From Lasiodiplodia sp. COLG20 (lineage: Eukaryota; Ascomycota; Dothideomycetes; Botryosphaeriales; Botryosphaeriaceae), in assembly GCA_009801085.1 (NCBI GenBank), contig VNWV01000015.1, positions 248,001 through 312,000 of the forward strand: a DNA stretch of 64,000 nucleotides. The letters are read 5' to 3'. Under the pieces are notes generated by a model. That model had not been told where the DNA came from, did no database searches, and saw nothing but the letters and a program-made list of their open reading frames with translations. Below, piece after piece: positions 34,203 to 47,325 of the stretch; position 1 is the stretch's first letter, and each line of letters opens with the position of its first letter. A program made the position numbers and the translations under genes.

Positions 34203-37078
34203 GCTCGAAGCGGCCGCACAGAGGTAGCAGTAGCAACTTCGTAAAATAGAGCCGTGCGCGCGGGTGGAGAAGTTGGGGAGACCTTTCACACCGTTCAGGC
34301 AGAGTGGAGTATTACTTATCGCCGGACCTATGATAGGACAGTGATACCGCATATCGCCGTTTCCAATATTGTGGATCGACAACTGACGTGGTAAATTTGA
34401 GCCGAGAGCGGGGTATGTGACCCCCCCTGCATGATATCACATATCCCCCACTGTTCGGCATTTCCCGTTTTAGTCTTAGCCAGCTCTCTTTAGGCTTAGC
34501 CGGAAAAGTAATAGCTGTGTTCCTATATGTCGCTCCTATAAAAGCACATTTGATATGACGATACTACATTTTTCAGGTATCCAATGAACGGAAAGAATAA
34601 CTATCATCTATCATCTCCAAACGGGAATTCGCTCCCGTCGCTTCAAGCCATCCTCAACGAAGTCATCCGACCACCAATTAGTGACTTGAGTGTCCCCCCT
34701 ATACATCTCGCCTTTGTAGGCTAAGCACCGTAGTGGATGTACGATGTCCTGAGTAATCTTGTTCCCGTTCTATTTTCTTTGAATCTTTGCGATGGCTGCC
34801 ATCGCGGCAGATCTCGGCTTTTATCGATCGACGGGAATTCATAGAGTAGCTTGAAGCCTTAATACGGGTTACGTCATCGGCTACCATGAGAGACCAAGTC
34901 AGGCGGGCTTCGCCCGCCATCTGGAGAGCCTTCGCAATATGGAGGTTGCCGCCGGGCAAGCTGTTTTGCTCTGATATAGGCCGTTGAGCAGGCTGAAAGG
35001 AAAGCAAACCATCCACGTCTTTGAGTCGTGGAGGCAGGTAGTGATGCTACAATTGCCCCGTTTCAGACAGCGCGTTCAGTGTCGTTTTCTTCTTCTTTTT
35101 TTTTCTTTTTCGAATTTCATGTTCCGTATTATCATCACACAAAGTAGTTCGTGTTACATATCGAGGACCTGTGAACAGGCATTTCCTGAAGCGCTGTAAG
35201 CATGCGTTTAGTTCAAAGAGCAGGGATTCGCTTTACCCTCTTGAGTGAGTTGACCTCTTCTTTGATGGCTTGAGCGAGCTCAGGCGTGATATTGTCACAT
35301 GTGAGTGCTTCTCCCCGCCTGCTATAATCGCTCCTTGACCAGGTTTCGTGGCATTTCACATCCGAGCTGAAGTGGACTTTGGGCCTCCCACTATGCAGTG
35401 CGCCCAGCTTGCCTGACGACCACCACACGACGCGGCGGGGGGCGGGACGAGACCGTTCACCAGTCTGAGAAGCCGCGTTCCGCTGTGCGTCGGATTTGCG
35501 GAAACTGCTTCGCCTGGGAAGGCTCGGATTGGTCGGAGGCGCGAGACTCGGTGCTGAATGGCGCTTGCTATCCTGAGGAAACGCGGATTTATTATGCGCT
35601 TCTGTAGTTGTTGGTCAGTTTCTGGCGGGGCTTTATGATTAATCCACATACTCTTGGGGGTTTCCCTTGCCATTGGAACGGCAAGCTGAGTGATTTTCTT
35701 GTAGGAGTATGGCATATTTTGCGTCGGGTCGTGGATAACCCCAACCTCCAAAAGGAATGATGAATCAGGCGAGTGGCTCTCAAACGCCGGGGAGGTCCCA
35801 CGGTGTGCCTGCACCGGGAGAGTTGCGATGCTGTTTGGCCTGCGTCTTCCAGATTCGTCGGTGGGTTTTGATGCCTGTTCAATAAACAGTCAGGTGATGG
35901 ACTCTGCAGCAATGACTTCAACCACTAACCCTGCACAGGTCCCTTAACGATGGAAGTGGCTTGATCAAGACTCTGTGCATTCTATGCATCAAAGCCGATG
36001 AAGTGGATCCTCGGGAAGAGATGGATAAATTATCCAAAGAAGCCAATGCGTATCCTCCGAGAGAGTAACAGCTAGCATTGACGCCAACAGCCATCTTTTC
36101 TGATAGGATATCCGGGTATTCCGGCCTAACAACAGACGGCTTTGTCACAAATTAATATTTGAATTTCACAAAATGTAGGCGTAATGTCATGGAGGTTGGG
36201 TGGAAGAGCAAGTAATTATACTTACAGAGATGGATCCCGTCCATCTGGTTGCCATTTTATTCATTTCAGGCTGCGTATCGAAGTTTTCTTCTTCTTGGGA
36301 TATTTACAATTGCCAATTGGCAGACGTGCCGGCGTGTCGTGGCGTAGCGAATGGATGTTGTCGTGTGAAGTCGAAAAGAGTGTGCGTGTGATTCGAAAAG
36401 AGTGTGTGTGTGATGCAGACAGAGCGGAAGCAGCGATGAGAGATAAAATAAACCTTGGCTGGCCCCCTTCGCTACTGGCGTGACAGGCAGCCCTGCAACT
36501 GACTCAATCCACTAGCGAGGGTACGACGTGTATATACGAGGCTTGTTTCATTAGTCATCCAGCGCTTTAGCGATGTTCATGCATCTGTCTCGCCTTGAAT
36601 AAACGATGTGAATGTACATATATGCATCCGGATGACATCATTATTTACTCTGATCTTGTCGGAGTACAAAAAAGACCAATCTCGAAGGAAAAGGCGAGCG
36701 CAAGCGGTTTCGGGTGGAACTCGGGCGTTTTCAAAACAGAATAAAGAATACCGATTAAGATAGTATGGAAGGATTCACACTTCCTTTTCGGGCGGTAGGC
36801 TCGGGTTTTAAAGAATGTAATTAAACGTTGGCCAGATTAGTACTTGGATGATATATTTAGAGTTCACGGTTCGTATTCGGGACTCGTATGGTCTATTAAA
36901 TCGCTTGCCGACTTCCCGGCTCGCCAGAATCCCGGGCTCCGATCGCCAGAAAACCACCTTCAGCCTTGTCGGTATCGGGGATCCCGAGTCCCGAAATAGT
37001 AAAGCGTATAAGAGGGAATACAACTCTCCACTTATCTGTTATGATGCACGGGCTATCACAGGCCCATCAAACACCACA
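34203..37078. other. long intergenic region
   Basis: About 2.9 kb without a gene I can support. There is a TATAAAA at 34537 followed by a 46-codon frame at 34584-34724 of no known type, a pyrimidine run near 35085-35110, a GTGT-rich stretch near 36380-36415, and scattered minus-strand frames between 34700 and 36150 with no recognisable domain. A broken gene cannot be excluded around 35360-36150. Confidence 0.4.
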
Positions 37079-38697
37079 ATGGATTCAATCACGCACACTG
37101 CCCCGCTGCTGGATCTGCAAACCCTCGTGTCCCGCCTCTTGTCTTCTCACTCGATAATCTTCACCATCGCCTTCATCATCATAGTCAACCTTATCCACAC
37201 ACTCTGGACCGCCATCTACAGCCTCTACCTCCACCCTCTCCGCCACTTCCGCGGCCCGAAGACATGGATCGCCTTCCCCTTCCTGACCGACATCGCCCGC
37301 TTCCGCGGCACCCTCGACGTCCAAATCCGGCAAGCCCACGAACTCTACGGCGACGTCGTCCGCACTAGCCACGACACAATATCGTTCATCTCCCCCGCAG
37401 CCTGGAAAGACATCTACGGCCGCCACGGCCCCGCGGAGCTACCTAAACCCCACGTCGACGTCCCCGGCGAGCGGCACATCATGACGGCCAACGCGCACGA
37501 CCACGCACGCCTCCGTCGCGCGATGCAGCCGGCCTTCTCCACCGCCGCGTTGGGCCAGCAGGAAGCGCTGATAGCCGTCTACGTCGACCTGCTCGTATCC
37601 AAGCTGCGGGACGCCGCCGCCACAACGGGCCGGCCCGCAGACATGGCGCTCTGGTACGCGGTGACGACGTTTGACTTGATCGGCGACCTGGCGTACGGCG
37701 AGTCGTTCGGCGGGCTGCGCGAGGGCAGGACGAACCAGTGGCTGGAGCAGATCACGACGGCGCTGCGGCTGATTCCGGTGCTGTCGCTCGCGGCGGTGAG
37801 TCCGCTGCTGTCGAAGGCGCTGATGGTGCTGGGGTCGCGGAAGATGAAGAGCGTGGGGGCGGCGCACAAGGAGAAGGCGCGGGCGCTGGCGATGCGAAGG
37901 CTCGAGGATGCGGAGCAGAAGGATCGGGGGGACTTCATGACGCACTTCATGCGGGCAAGGGGGCAGCCGCAGGGGCTGAGCGATGACGAACTGGCGGCGA
38001 ATGCGGATGTGTTGATTGTCGCGGGGTCGGAGACGACGGCGACGCTGCTGGCGGGCGTGACGTGGTTTTTGCTGTCGAACGCTGAGGCGTATGGGAGGTG
38101 CGTGGCGGAGGTGCGGAATGCGTTTACGAGCAAGGACGAGATCGGGTTCAAGGCGGCGACGGCGAGGCTGCCGTATATGCTGGCCTGTCTCGACGAGGCG
38201 CTGCGGCTGTATCCGCCTGTGCCGTCGATGTTACAGAGGAAGACGCTCCCGGGTGCGCCGACGATGATTGCTGGGCATATGGTTCCGGAGAATGTAAGTT
38301 GTGCTGCATTTCCGGGTTTGTGAGACTTTGATGCTGAACTGAACTGCAGACTCTCGTTGGCGTCCACCATCTGTCCGCTTACCACTCCGAGCGGAACTTT
38401 CATCGTCCGAATGAGTTTCTGCCAGAGCGCTGGCTGCCCGCCGCACGTACCGATCCGGCTTCTCCGTTTTTCAATGATAGACGCGAGGTTCATAAGCCGT
38501 TTAGCTTTGGGCCGCGTGACTGTATTGGCCGGAACCTGGCTTACCACGAGATGCGCCTGATTTTGGCGAAGCTGTTGTGGAATTTCGACATGGAACTCGC
38601 GGAGCCGCTGCCTACAGGCTGGGCCGAGCGCCAGAAGACGTATATCCTGTGGGATAAGCCGCCTCTGATGGTACGACTGAAGGAGAGAGCACTGTAG
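37079..38697 (+). CDS. cytochrome P450 (isotrichodermin C-15 hydroxylase-like group)
   Basis: Two exons, intron 38294-38349, about 520 residues. N-terminal membrane helix (residues 20-45), then YLHPLRHFRGPK. The I-helix AGSETTATLLAG, the K-helix DEALRLYPPVP, and in the second exon the FLPERW and heme loop FSFGPRDCIGRN are complete. ER-bound monooxygenase of the clan often found in fungal secondary metabolism. It shares many blocks with the P450 at the right edge of the window (WKDIYG, SETTATLL, DEALRLYPP), so the two are probably paralogues. The substrate is unknown. Confidence 0.92.
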
Positions 38698-38823
38698 GAC
38701 GGATGTCTACGCTACAGCGCCGTTACATGTTAAGACTTTCAGCGAGATATTCACCATCTAGAAATATGTTTTGAAATTTCTGCATCAACTTATCATTTGA
38801 TCCATCTTTCTCCTTCATGACAT

Positions 38824-40263
38824 TCAATTGATGCTGGCGCTCCAGGGTGAGTAATCCTTGCTCGTGAAGAGACTTTGCAGATCTCTCCGCCTGATACCGA
38901 TATTCCCGCCATCGAAAATCGGCAGGACCATTGCATCGTTCAAGAAGCCTGAAAACGGACGAGAGGTGTCGTAGGCCGATACTCCCACCAGGTTGATGGC
39001 GTCCATGGCTGACTTGACCGCAGCGTCAGAGCAATAAATCTTGGCTTCAACAGCAAGCTCGTGGCCCTGTCCGGAAGTCAGAGCCTGTGCAGCCTTCCAG
39101 GTAAGGTATCTACATCAACACAGTAAGCACATGTTTTTTTGTTGTGTTATTACAGTCTCACCTTGATGTCTCAGTCCTTATCTTGATGTCAATCAGCAGA
39201 TCAGCCACGCTCTGGTGCTGGATAATGGGCCCCGTGCCACCACGCGTGTCCGCTTTCGCAAACTCAAGCGCAGCATCGAAGGCAGCACGAGAAATGCCCG
39301 TGCCCATAGCGCCCACCAGCGCCGCAGACATCCTGAACGCCCCCGTCACAATAGGAACGCCCGTGCCCGGGGCGCACAGCAGATTCTTCTGCGGAACACG
39401 AAGGTTAATGTACCGGATGTGCGGTCCTGATACTGCCGTGTGTCCGGCCGTTTCTGGGTGCCGCAACACTTCAAAGCTTCCAGGGTTGCGCTGGATGTCG
39501 GCACGGGTGACAATCAGGACCATGATGAGTTCCTCGGCGCAGGTTGCTTTGGCCTCTGTTTCTTTGTTCGTGCAGCGACATACGACGCAGCCAAGGTCGG
39601 CGCCTTGGAAGTCCCAGCCGGCTGAGTTGGTGGCCCAGAGCTGCTCCACCGTCAGCAATGTCGGAACATCAGCGTTCGCGGACGGGGGGGAAATCTCGCC
39701 TTCTCTCCGGAAAGCACCCACTCATCGCCATCCAGGTACGCCGTAGTCTGCAGCCCCGGCGCCCCCGGCTCCAGCCAATTCGCCTAAGGCACACCAACAA
39801 ATCAGCCCACGGTTCCCTCTCCAACACCAGCCATACTCACCACACCCCCCGACTCCGAAAACACCAAACTCGCCAACGGCGCCCCCTCTTCTTCCTTCAA
39901 AAACGGCTCCAAAAATTCCTCCATTCCCTCCCTCCATGCGCTCACCAACGGCGCCAACCCCAGTCCCGTCCCAAAAATAGTCAACGATGCAGTCGGATCC
40001 ACCGCGTAGCACTCCTCAACACAAATACACATCTCGACCAAGCTACCCATTGCGCCTCCCAACTCGCGCGGCACCATGCCCTTGATCAGGCCGCCTGCGA
40101 CCGCTGCTTCATAGATTGGTAGCAGGGCGCGGAAGCGGTCGGCCGGCTGCGAAGGCGGGATAGAGGCGTAGAGGTTTTTGGCGGTTTGGAGGTGCGTGGA
40201 AGCGAAGGCGCGGGCGGCGGAGCGGGTGGCGGCTTCGCTGGTGGAGAGGGTGAAGTCGACCAT
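38824..40263 (-). CDS. acyl-CoA dehydrogenase-like flavoprotein
   Basis: Four exons, introns at 39784-39840, 39641-39699 and 39110-39161, about 423 residues. The first exon holds the helical N-terminal domain (GMVPRELGG and EECYAVDPTASLTIFGTGLG). The middle holds LWATNSAGWDFQGADL, and the C-terminal domain has SGFLNDAMVLPIFDGGNIGIRRRDLQ. The fold oxidises acyl-CoA or related substrates with FAD. The second intron begins GCGAGA instead of GT and ends CAG; the splice restores the expected GEK/LWATNS junction with the frame intact, so it is a GC-AG intron. Fungal relatives outside beta-oxidation also occur in secondary-metabolite clusters; the substrate is not evident. Confidence 0.85.
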
Positions 40264-42633
40264 GGTGGTGGTGATGGTGGTGTTGATGGCTGACGTGGGG
40301 GCCGATTGTGCGGGGCGGGGGGAGGGGGCGATGATAAGGCGTGCGGGACATGCGGGGGGTTTGGAGAGGGGAACGGCGCTTTCAGAGTGGCCCTGATCGG
40401 TACGCAGCTGTTGTGCCTGGTTCGCGTTGTCCGGTCGCCTTTGAATCTGATGCCTGTTGAAAAGAAAAAGAAAACGAAAAAGCGGGGTGGGTGGTTTTAT
40501 GCAGGGCGATAACGCAGAGCCAAGCGACGTGCGGGGATGGTACGATGCAGCTCGCTGACTCCAGTCTTCTCACTGGTGGGAAGTGTAGAAAGCCAAGGAG
40601 GTTGATTCTAGGCTTTTCGTGGCACCGTCAGCACGCATACCCGTACATTAATGAGATAAGCGAATCTGCAAATAGGCTATATTTGAGAGAATAGCGCTTC
40701 AACGCCCACGTTGAAGAAAAGCTTGTGCTACGGCGATCACGCCACAGTGTTACCCACCGAGAGATCCACCGAGATCCGGTGTCGGCACCAGCTTCCACCC
40801 TTCTCAGCATCTACCATTTTCTACAGCTTAACAATCGTCGTCCCTGCCCCCTTCGTTGTTTCGCCTAAGTCATTCCTTAAAACTTTTATTGGGCTCTCTG
40901 TGTGACACTGTACGGAACTATCTTCATTTCACCCGATTTTCCCGTGCTTAGCTTTGCAGAAAGGACTTCGCATTGCTCATGTGCTTGTGTCGTTTGATCC
41001 TAGTCTCTGCTCACTATTCTATTGGTTGATGGCTATTTGTTTCTCTTTCCCTTTGCGGCTGTGTAGGCAGCCCCCGCATTTCGGCTACGTTACCTTGTAT
41101 TAGAAGCACATCCGACCTCACTGTATCCTGGTCCCGCTATGCTGAGGAATTTGTTCGTTGATGATTGTTAATTTGCTTGGCAATCCTGCGTTAGGTTCGC
41201 GGTTAGGCTTCCATTCTCTGCAATGTCTCCGCTCGGCCAAGAAACCAACGGCTGCACCTTTAAACCCACCAAATCTACAGATATTTCCTCGCGAATATTG
41301 ACATACTTCTCCGTGCTTCAAAGATAATCATCATCGCTAGAGTCGCTTAGTTGGTGGAATTTTTCAGCACGCAACTTGTTGGCTTTACTTATTCGTTACG
41401 AGACACCTATCTACACTGCCAAGCTTCACAACCAGTACGGTGCCCAACATGGCTTTTTAAAGCGGTGGAGACTGAAACGGCCAAAGATTGAGAAGGATGG
41501 AAGAATATATATTAGGTAAAAGCGACGTTCATTAGTAAGAACCTGTTAACCAACTGCTCGAAGAGAACTCAACTCAAAATTTACAAATTCACTGAATAAG
41601 GACAACGCCTCAGCTAAAGCGTATCCGTGCCAACAAATACCAACATATCATAAGACCTGCTTTAGTCACGCAGATCTGCAATCTCACTATAATTGCGACA
41701 GTTGAAGAGGATATCTTGAAGCCTCACCGACTATATCGATTTGTTTAATAATTCGTTTCGTATGTTCAAGATTAAGTGTTTCGAACAGGAAGCCTCTAAG
41801 GTGCATCAAGATCATCTGGTTCGAAGCTGCTATACCTTTAGAAAAAAGAAAAGCTATGTCATCAGCAAGTTATAAAGCGACATGTCCAGACTTTTCTCGC
41901 CGGTATCGACTTTGTCTTTCACTTTCTACCATAAACATGCCTTACTCAACTTCGCGGCATTTCTTTTGCTCTTTGAGGCTCGTTGGAGGATCACCAGGGG
42001 TCGCGGTATTTACAGGCATCACCTGGCGCTCAAACAGCGAATCGCTGAAGGGCTAATTTCTTTCGCGCCACTAAACTGCCTCGTTGTTAACCCCGCTCGG
42101 ATGTAAGACGAGCCGTAGCCGTCTCGGCCTTACACGATTCAAGCGGCATCTTAAAACCTGCCTTATCACATAAACTGACTCTACAATTTGCCAACGATGC
42201 TCTTCTCCTGGGTCATCGCCTTGCAGATCTGTCTGTGCTTCCGGCGGAGGACTAGCGGGGCGCCGGCGGACCGCCTGGGGAAAGCCATAGATGGTGATGA
42301 TTTTCTGCCTTATCACCAGTCGCGAGTCGCGCACTAGTAGACGACTCAGCGAGTACGAGATGTAAGCGATCAGGCGTCCCGAAATCGACAAGCTTGGCCA
42401 GCGATGGTCGTGATAAAACGCTCGCAGACTTGAATCGAAACCCAGACAAGCGTGCAGTCGGCCTGAAGTATGGACGTAGCAAACTGAATCGATGGTCGGA
42501 ATGAGCGGATACTTTCTGCCCGTGGGCAGGAGAGTGACATGAGCTTGTAACTATAAAGTATATCACGCCATCTGCAGTGCCGCGGAGACATCGCAGACAA
42601 GCCTTGACCGAAGCTTTTGCCAAGACCAAAGGT
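40264..42633. other. long intergenic region
   Basis: About 2.4 kb. The part from about 41340 to 41840 is A/T-rich. Minus-strand frames at 42071-42629 have no recognisable domain. I find no supported gene, tRNA or transposon here. Confidence 0.4.
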
Positions 42634-44397
42634 ATGCTATCGGACCCGATCCTGGCCCTACAGTGGGCGTTGGACCAATTATCACCGGCCGATCTGGTCG
42701 CCTCGGCGGTACGTTAAGCCTTTGCCAAGGCTGTTACTCGGCTGATGCGGTCTAGGATGCGCTCAATAGCCTCCACGGATTTCTTGCGCGGGGGACGCGG
42801 GTCCAGCGCCGCCGGATACTGGGGGAGCAATCCTCCCACACAACCACGCAACCAACACAGAAACAAGCTCGGTCACATCCCGGGCTCAACAGCAGCTCCT
42901 CATGCCACTGCAGATCGGGGACGAGGAAACGAAAGAGACTCCACGAGGAAACCCGAGCTTCCGCCAGCTGTTCTTCCGACTCCGCGAGCCCTGCCGATAG
43001 TGCTGTCCCTCAATCTCCACCTTCCTCGACACACCACGCCAGTCCCTCATCATGGGGCAGCCCCGAAAGCACCACAAGCTTCCTGCCACAACTGAACACC
43101 GGCTCTCCGGACTCCACCGCCTCATCCTCGCCCTGGCTACCTCCAGACAGCCCCCCTGAAGACCGCCCCAGCCCCGACCAACCCACCACCCTCCCACCAG
43201 CGCCCTCGTCCCCAACCCCAACAGCCATCCTATCCACCGCCCGCCACTTCTTCTCCACCCACCTCGGCCCGCGCTCCAGCCGCGCCCCCAACCTCCTCCG
43301 CGCCCTCCAAGGCTTCATCGAATCCGCGCCGCCCGCCCCGGACTTCGCCGACACCATCTGGCGCGCGACGGGCTCGATCTTCGGCGACCAACCACCCGAC
43401 CACCACCACCAATCCGCCATCCCCACACCACCACCGGGATCAGCAGCACCCCCGACGCGCCTGCAACGCCTCTACGCCGGCCACCGCCGCGTCAAAGACG
43501 GCCGCGAGAAGTTCGCGTGCGCGGCGCGCTTCTGCCACATCTACCTGGACCACGACCTGGAGCAGCTGCTGGCGGACCCGGAGAGGGAGAACCAGCTGGT
43601 GCTGTCGCAGGGGCGCGGACGGGTGACGGCCGGGCTGGAGGTGCAGGCCGCCAGCATATGCGCGACGGTGGAGCAGGTCAAGGCGGAGAGGAAGGCGGGG
43701 CGGAATTATGCGAGGTTGTTGGGGATGGCGGGGCCGGGGTGGGTGCTTAGGGTGGGGGGTGGGGTTTCGACTGTGTGAGTAGTCTGCTCTGGTGTTTGCC
43801 GTTGCGTGCGTGCTGACTGGGTGTAGGTGGGAGCGGAAGCTGAGTAAGAGCGATTTGCAGCTTGTTCTAGATTTCATGCGCAGCCAGATGCCGGAGCTGG
43901 CTCAGGAGATTGAGGCTTGTAACGGGATCGCTGCCCGGGCTCTGCTGAATGGCTTGCTGGCCTATGGCTGGACGCGGGAGGAGATACTCGAAACCAATAG
44001 CACGCTCTTCGATATTCTCAAGCGGCACACTAGCGTCGCCAACGAAGGTAGTCCGAGTGAAGCTACCATCCCCTCGAGTATCGCTAGCTCGTCGCCTTCC
44101 AGAGACACGAGCACAGAGTATTCGGTTGGAGGCACGAACATCACTCCATTCTCTCCGGATTCCTTGTTCGGCGGAAACGCATTTGAGGAGCCATTACCAG
44201 CGACGGATCTGCTGGAATGTGGTCTGGCCGAAAAGCCCAATGGTCATGACGCGGAATTGGAGCTGCGGGACCTTCAGTTGCCTCTTCCCATCGGGGAAGA
44301 TTCACTGTCACCCTTCAAGTACGGACACGACGACCAGGAAGCTGAAATGCTTCTAGACACTCTCGACGACATATTTTCCTTTGACTTTGGACGGTAG
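42634..44397 (+). CDS. protein of unknown family, three exons
   Basis: The gene becomes visible only after splicing. A short exon from the ATG at 42634 (MLSDPILALQWALDQLSP) uses a GTACGT donor at 42709, acceptor at 42755, and reads on as ALNSLHGFLARGTRVQRRR. The long central exon has no ATG of its own. A second intron (43775-43826) leads to WERKLSKSDLQLVLDFMRSQ. Total about 554 residues. Features: an Arg/Lys-rich patch (TRKRKRL) near residue 80, a long Ser/Pro-rich stretch to about residue 180, a helical part (LYAGHRRVKDGREKF to LLGMAG), and an acidic C-terminus ending DDIFSFDFGR. The basic patch, Ser/Pro region and acidic hydrophobic tail resemble a nuclear regulator, but I recognise no domain. 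Confidence 0.65.
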
Positions 44398-44561
44398 TAC
44401 GGGCGAAGGGGCGAAGGTGTTGCCTACTTAACTGAGGCTTTCTGTTACGATACCATATGATTTGAAGAGACCACATGTACTTTTTTCATTTGTAGAATTA
44501 TGAAATCATTACAACTTTGTTCTTAATTGACGTTACACTACTTTCAGGGTCAAACAAAGCA

Positions 44562-45703
44562 CTAGACGTCTCTTCCACCATCGCTCACCAACTTCTTCCG
44601 GTTAGCGTCAACGGGCCTTGCGACCAAAAACAGCGCAAGTACCACCAGCCCACACCCGAGACATGACACAAGATCAGGTTTGATTTGCCAAACCAGCCAG
44701 TCTGCAGCAAGAGCAAGCACCACCTGCGAGTAGATCATGTACACGGCGTTGCCCGAGTCTTCTGTCGCCATTCCTGCCGTCATGAGATATTCCTACACGA
44801 CCAAAGACACTTAGTAGATGAAAGACTAGCTCAAGGCAGTCACCTACCATGATAGATGCAGTGAGCCCCAGTGCCATAACCATCAGCCATTGCGTCAAGC
44901 CGAGCCGGAAGTTGAAGTGAAATCCGGGCACGACGGCGAAACATACAGTGGTCACTAGTAACACCCCGGCAGCGAAGCAGTTGGTCACTGCCAGAGGATG
45001 TGTCCGAGTTCCTATTTTGGCCATCGAAGTGTACGAACACTATTTAGACTGTTAGTGGGGCACGCGTAAAAAAAGAGAAAGCGAGCTGCTCACTATCCCT
45101 CCGACAACTCCGAGAGCGGAAAAGGCCACTCCCCTTTCCATCGAGGCGTTGTGACCACCAAGGTTTTCAACAGAGACCATGTCAATACCCAATAGGTTTG
45201 CAACAAATCTCGGCTTGGTGATGAGTGCGACGCCGGCCAACGACATGATCGCAGCGCCAATAGAGGCTGGGCCGTACCTGCCGTTCGTGAAGAACTTGGC
45301 CATAATGCTCGCTCCCAAGGGAGCGAGGAGGTTCAACGTGGTTGCATCGGCGAGAGGAAGGTAAACAATTGAATCTGCAAAAACGGAGTATTACATGAGC
45401 CTGAAGTTTCAGCATTTGGTGATAGGGAAACGAAGGCCTACAGTAGAATCCGGCTGCACCGCATATTCCCCCAATGGTCCGTAAAGTAAGCAGCTCTCGG
45501 ACATCCTCGGTGCCGAGCGGTAGCTCATCTGGGTAACGGGACAGTAAAGCCAAACTGTTGACAGCGAGGGTGATGAACATGCGACCCTGGAGGATTTGAG
45601 CTGTGTCTATGACACCCGTAGACTGTAACGATTTGGCCAGGCCATTTACGAACACCGCAATAACCTGAGATGCAAGCACCAGCCGTGCGCCCTTGCTAAT
45701 CAT
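44562..45703 (-). CDS. DMT-superfamily (EamA-type) membrane transporter
   Basis: Four exons, introns at 45375-45441, 45040-45093 and 44793-44847, about 321 residues with roughly ten hydrophobic helices. The first EamA half ends with YYSIVYLPLADATTLNLLAP, a typical substrate-path motif, followed by LAGVALITKPRF; the second half has FLVARP at its end. DMT proteins export or exchange small metabolites, often nucleotide sugars, amino acids or drugs. It is the left neighbour of the UstYa-rich block and could export its product, but the family is broad and this is only positional. Confidence 0.85.
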
Positions 45704-46228
45704 TGGAATGCAGGCTTGATAAATCCTGGTTGAAGTATAGCGCGATAGAAGATAGAGCAGGAGCGAGGGATTCGAACATGCAGTAACAACAGGGAAACAG
45801 ATGTACGAGCTTCAAAATGGCCCTTCAGCCATAGCAGTTCTTCAGAAAGCGGCGATGCACATTGCTGCCTGTAATTTGATCTTGATTACTTGAACCATAA
45901 CAATCATGGACAAAGGTCATTGGGCAGAAGGAAATTGGGAAGGTAGTACGAAAGGAAACCGGATTATTCCTTGTCTTTATGAGCGAGTCATCGCGAATAG
46001 AACCTAATGAGTCTCTGTTGAAAAGCTTGGGATGCTATGCGCCGGAGTGCTGTTGATCGCGGCCCATGAGTCGTGCACCACAACAGCCCCACTCCAGTTT
46101 GAGGGGGCACTTGCCACATGAAATCCCGGCAACTTGAAGAGTATCTATGATGATGGACTGTCGGCCGCAACAGCGGCTTAAAATGCTTGCAGTCTTTCTT
46201 CACACAGAATTTTGCACGGTTTGACACC
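45704..46228. other. divergent promoter region
   Basis: Between the transporter (minus) and the first UstYa-like gene (plus). No coding signal. Could carry shared control elements; none is obvious. Confidence 0.4.
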
Positions 46229-47325
46229 ATGGCATCTTTTTTCAATACCCGATTCAAGAACTTCCTATCTGCATACGAGCCGCGAAGAGGTGAAGCAGTT
46301 GTGGAAGATGACAACTCGAAGGAACACCTCCTTCCGGATGACGATTCCGTCTCATCGCGGCCACGCAGCCCGGTCGGAAGCACAACGTTGGCCGTCGTTG
46401 CCGGCGTGGCGTTGATACTCTGTAGTATGCTCAGTTTTGCACTCGGCACTTGGGTCTCGAAACGACCCACTGAGGGATCCCGGAGTTCCTATGAAAATGG
46501 ATTCATCGAAGAGCAGATCGTCAGTAGGTCAAACCAGGATTATGCATCATAACTCACGGCTGACAACAACAGCGCCATCTGACAGGTTCGAACTTCGGCA
46601 AATGACTTTCACCGGCGGCATCGACTTTACCTCCGAGGGTGAGGAAATGCTCGCGCCGTCTCGCTACGTTGGAGAACCGAGTCCGGAAATTGATGAGGCT
46701 TGGAACGCCATCATAGGTGGAGAGTCTCACTACTTTTCCGTTTCCGAGACTGAGGCTAAAGCGCTTTGGGACGCCGACTGGGAGAAGTACCGGGATAGGA
46801 TCAGGGGTGGATGGACGGGAACGTACGTGCACTTCTTCTCTCGATATCTGGTCCTCCTTAACATCTTCGCCAAGTCTTGACATGTTCCATTGTTTGCACT
46901 GTCTGGTACGTCATCAATGTACTTAGAAGCGATTGTAAAGATTAACAATCCTGGAACAGAACCAGTTGCGAAAAGCACTGCGTCGCGACTACTATCCCGA
47001 AGAGGACCATAGAGGGATGGTGCATCAGCGTAAATCTACCTTCTACTATGTGTATGCTTAGACTGACTTTTCGTCAGTACACTGCATTGATCACCTAAGA
47101 CAGGTGATTATGTGCCAAGGTACGAGTGTCATTTCGCCGAGCCAATGGCACGCTGGCCGCGGCCAATACATCAACCCCAAGCAAGTACACACTTGCCGGA
47201 ATTTCGAGAAGCTGCATAACTTCTCAAAGTCCAGATATAACGGTAGTCTTGCTGTCCCCAGAAGTCCGAGGGTACCCTTAAAGGATGAGGAACGGCAAAG
47301 CCCTTCCCACGAGGGAAGATCGTAA
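46229..47325 (+). CDS. UstYa-like oxidase 1
   Basis: Five exons, introns at 46524-46572, 46823-46874, 46906-46959 and 47030-47077, about 297 residues. A cytosolic N-terminus and one membrane helix (about residues 52-75, LAVVAGVALILCSMLSFALG) precede the lumenal domain. YVGEPSPEIDEAWN is the usual entry block. The splices create both signature motifs, HCLHC (in LDMFHCLHCL) and HQLHC (before IDHLRQVIMCQG), then HTCRNFEKL. UstYa-family (DUF3328) proteins are type II membrane oxidases that modify peptides or other metabolites in the secretory pathway. The two HxxHC motifs are thought to hold a metal. Introns near both motifs match those of UstYa-like gene 3. Confidence 0.88.

Noticed and set aside
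34584..34724. 46-codon frame behind a TATAAAA
   Set aside because: No domain, no signal peptide and poor codon pattern; noted in the intergenic entry only.
42071..42629. Minus-strand frames as a transposon reverse transcriptase
   Set aside because: No catalytic motif of a reverse transcriptase or transposase can be read.
45760..45800. GGGATTCGAACATGC resembling a tRNA T-arm on the minus strand
   Set aside because: No matching acceptor stem, D-arm or anticodon arm can be folded around it.
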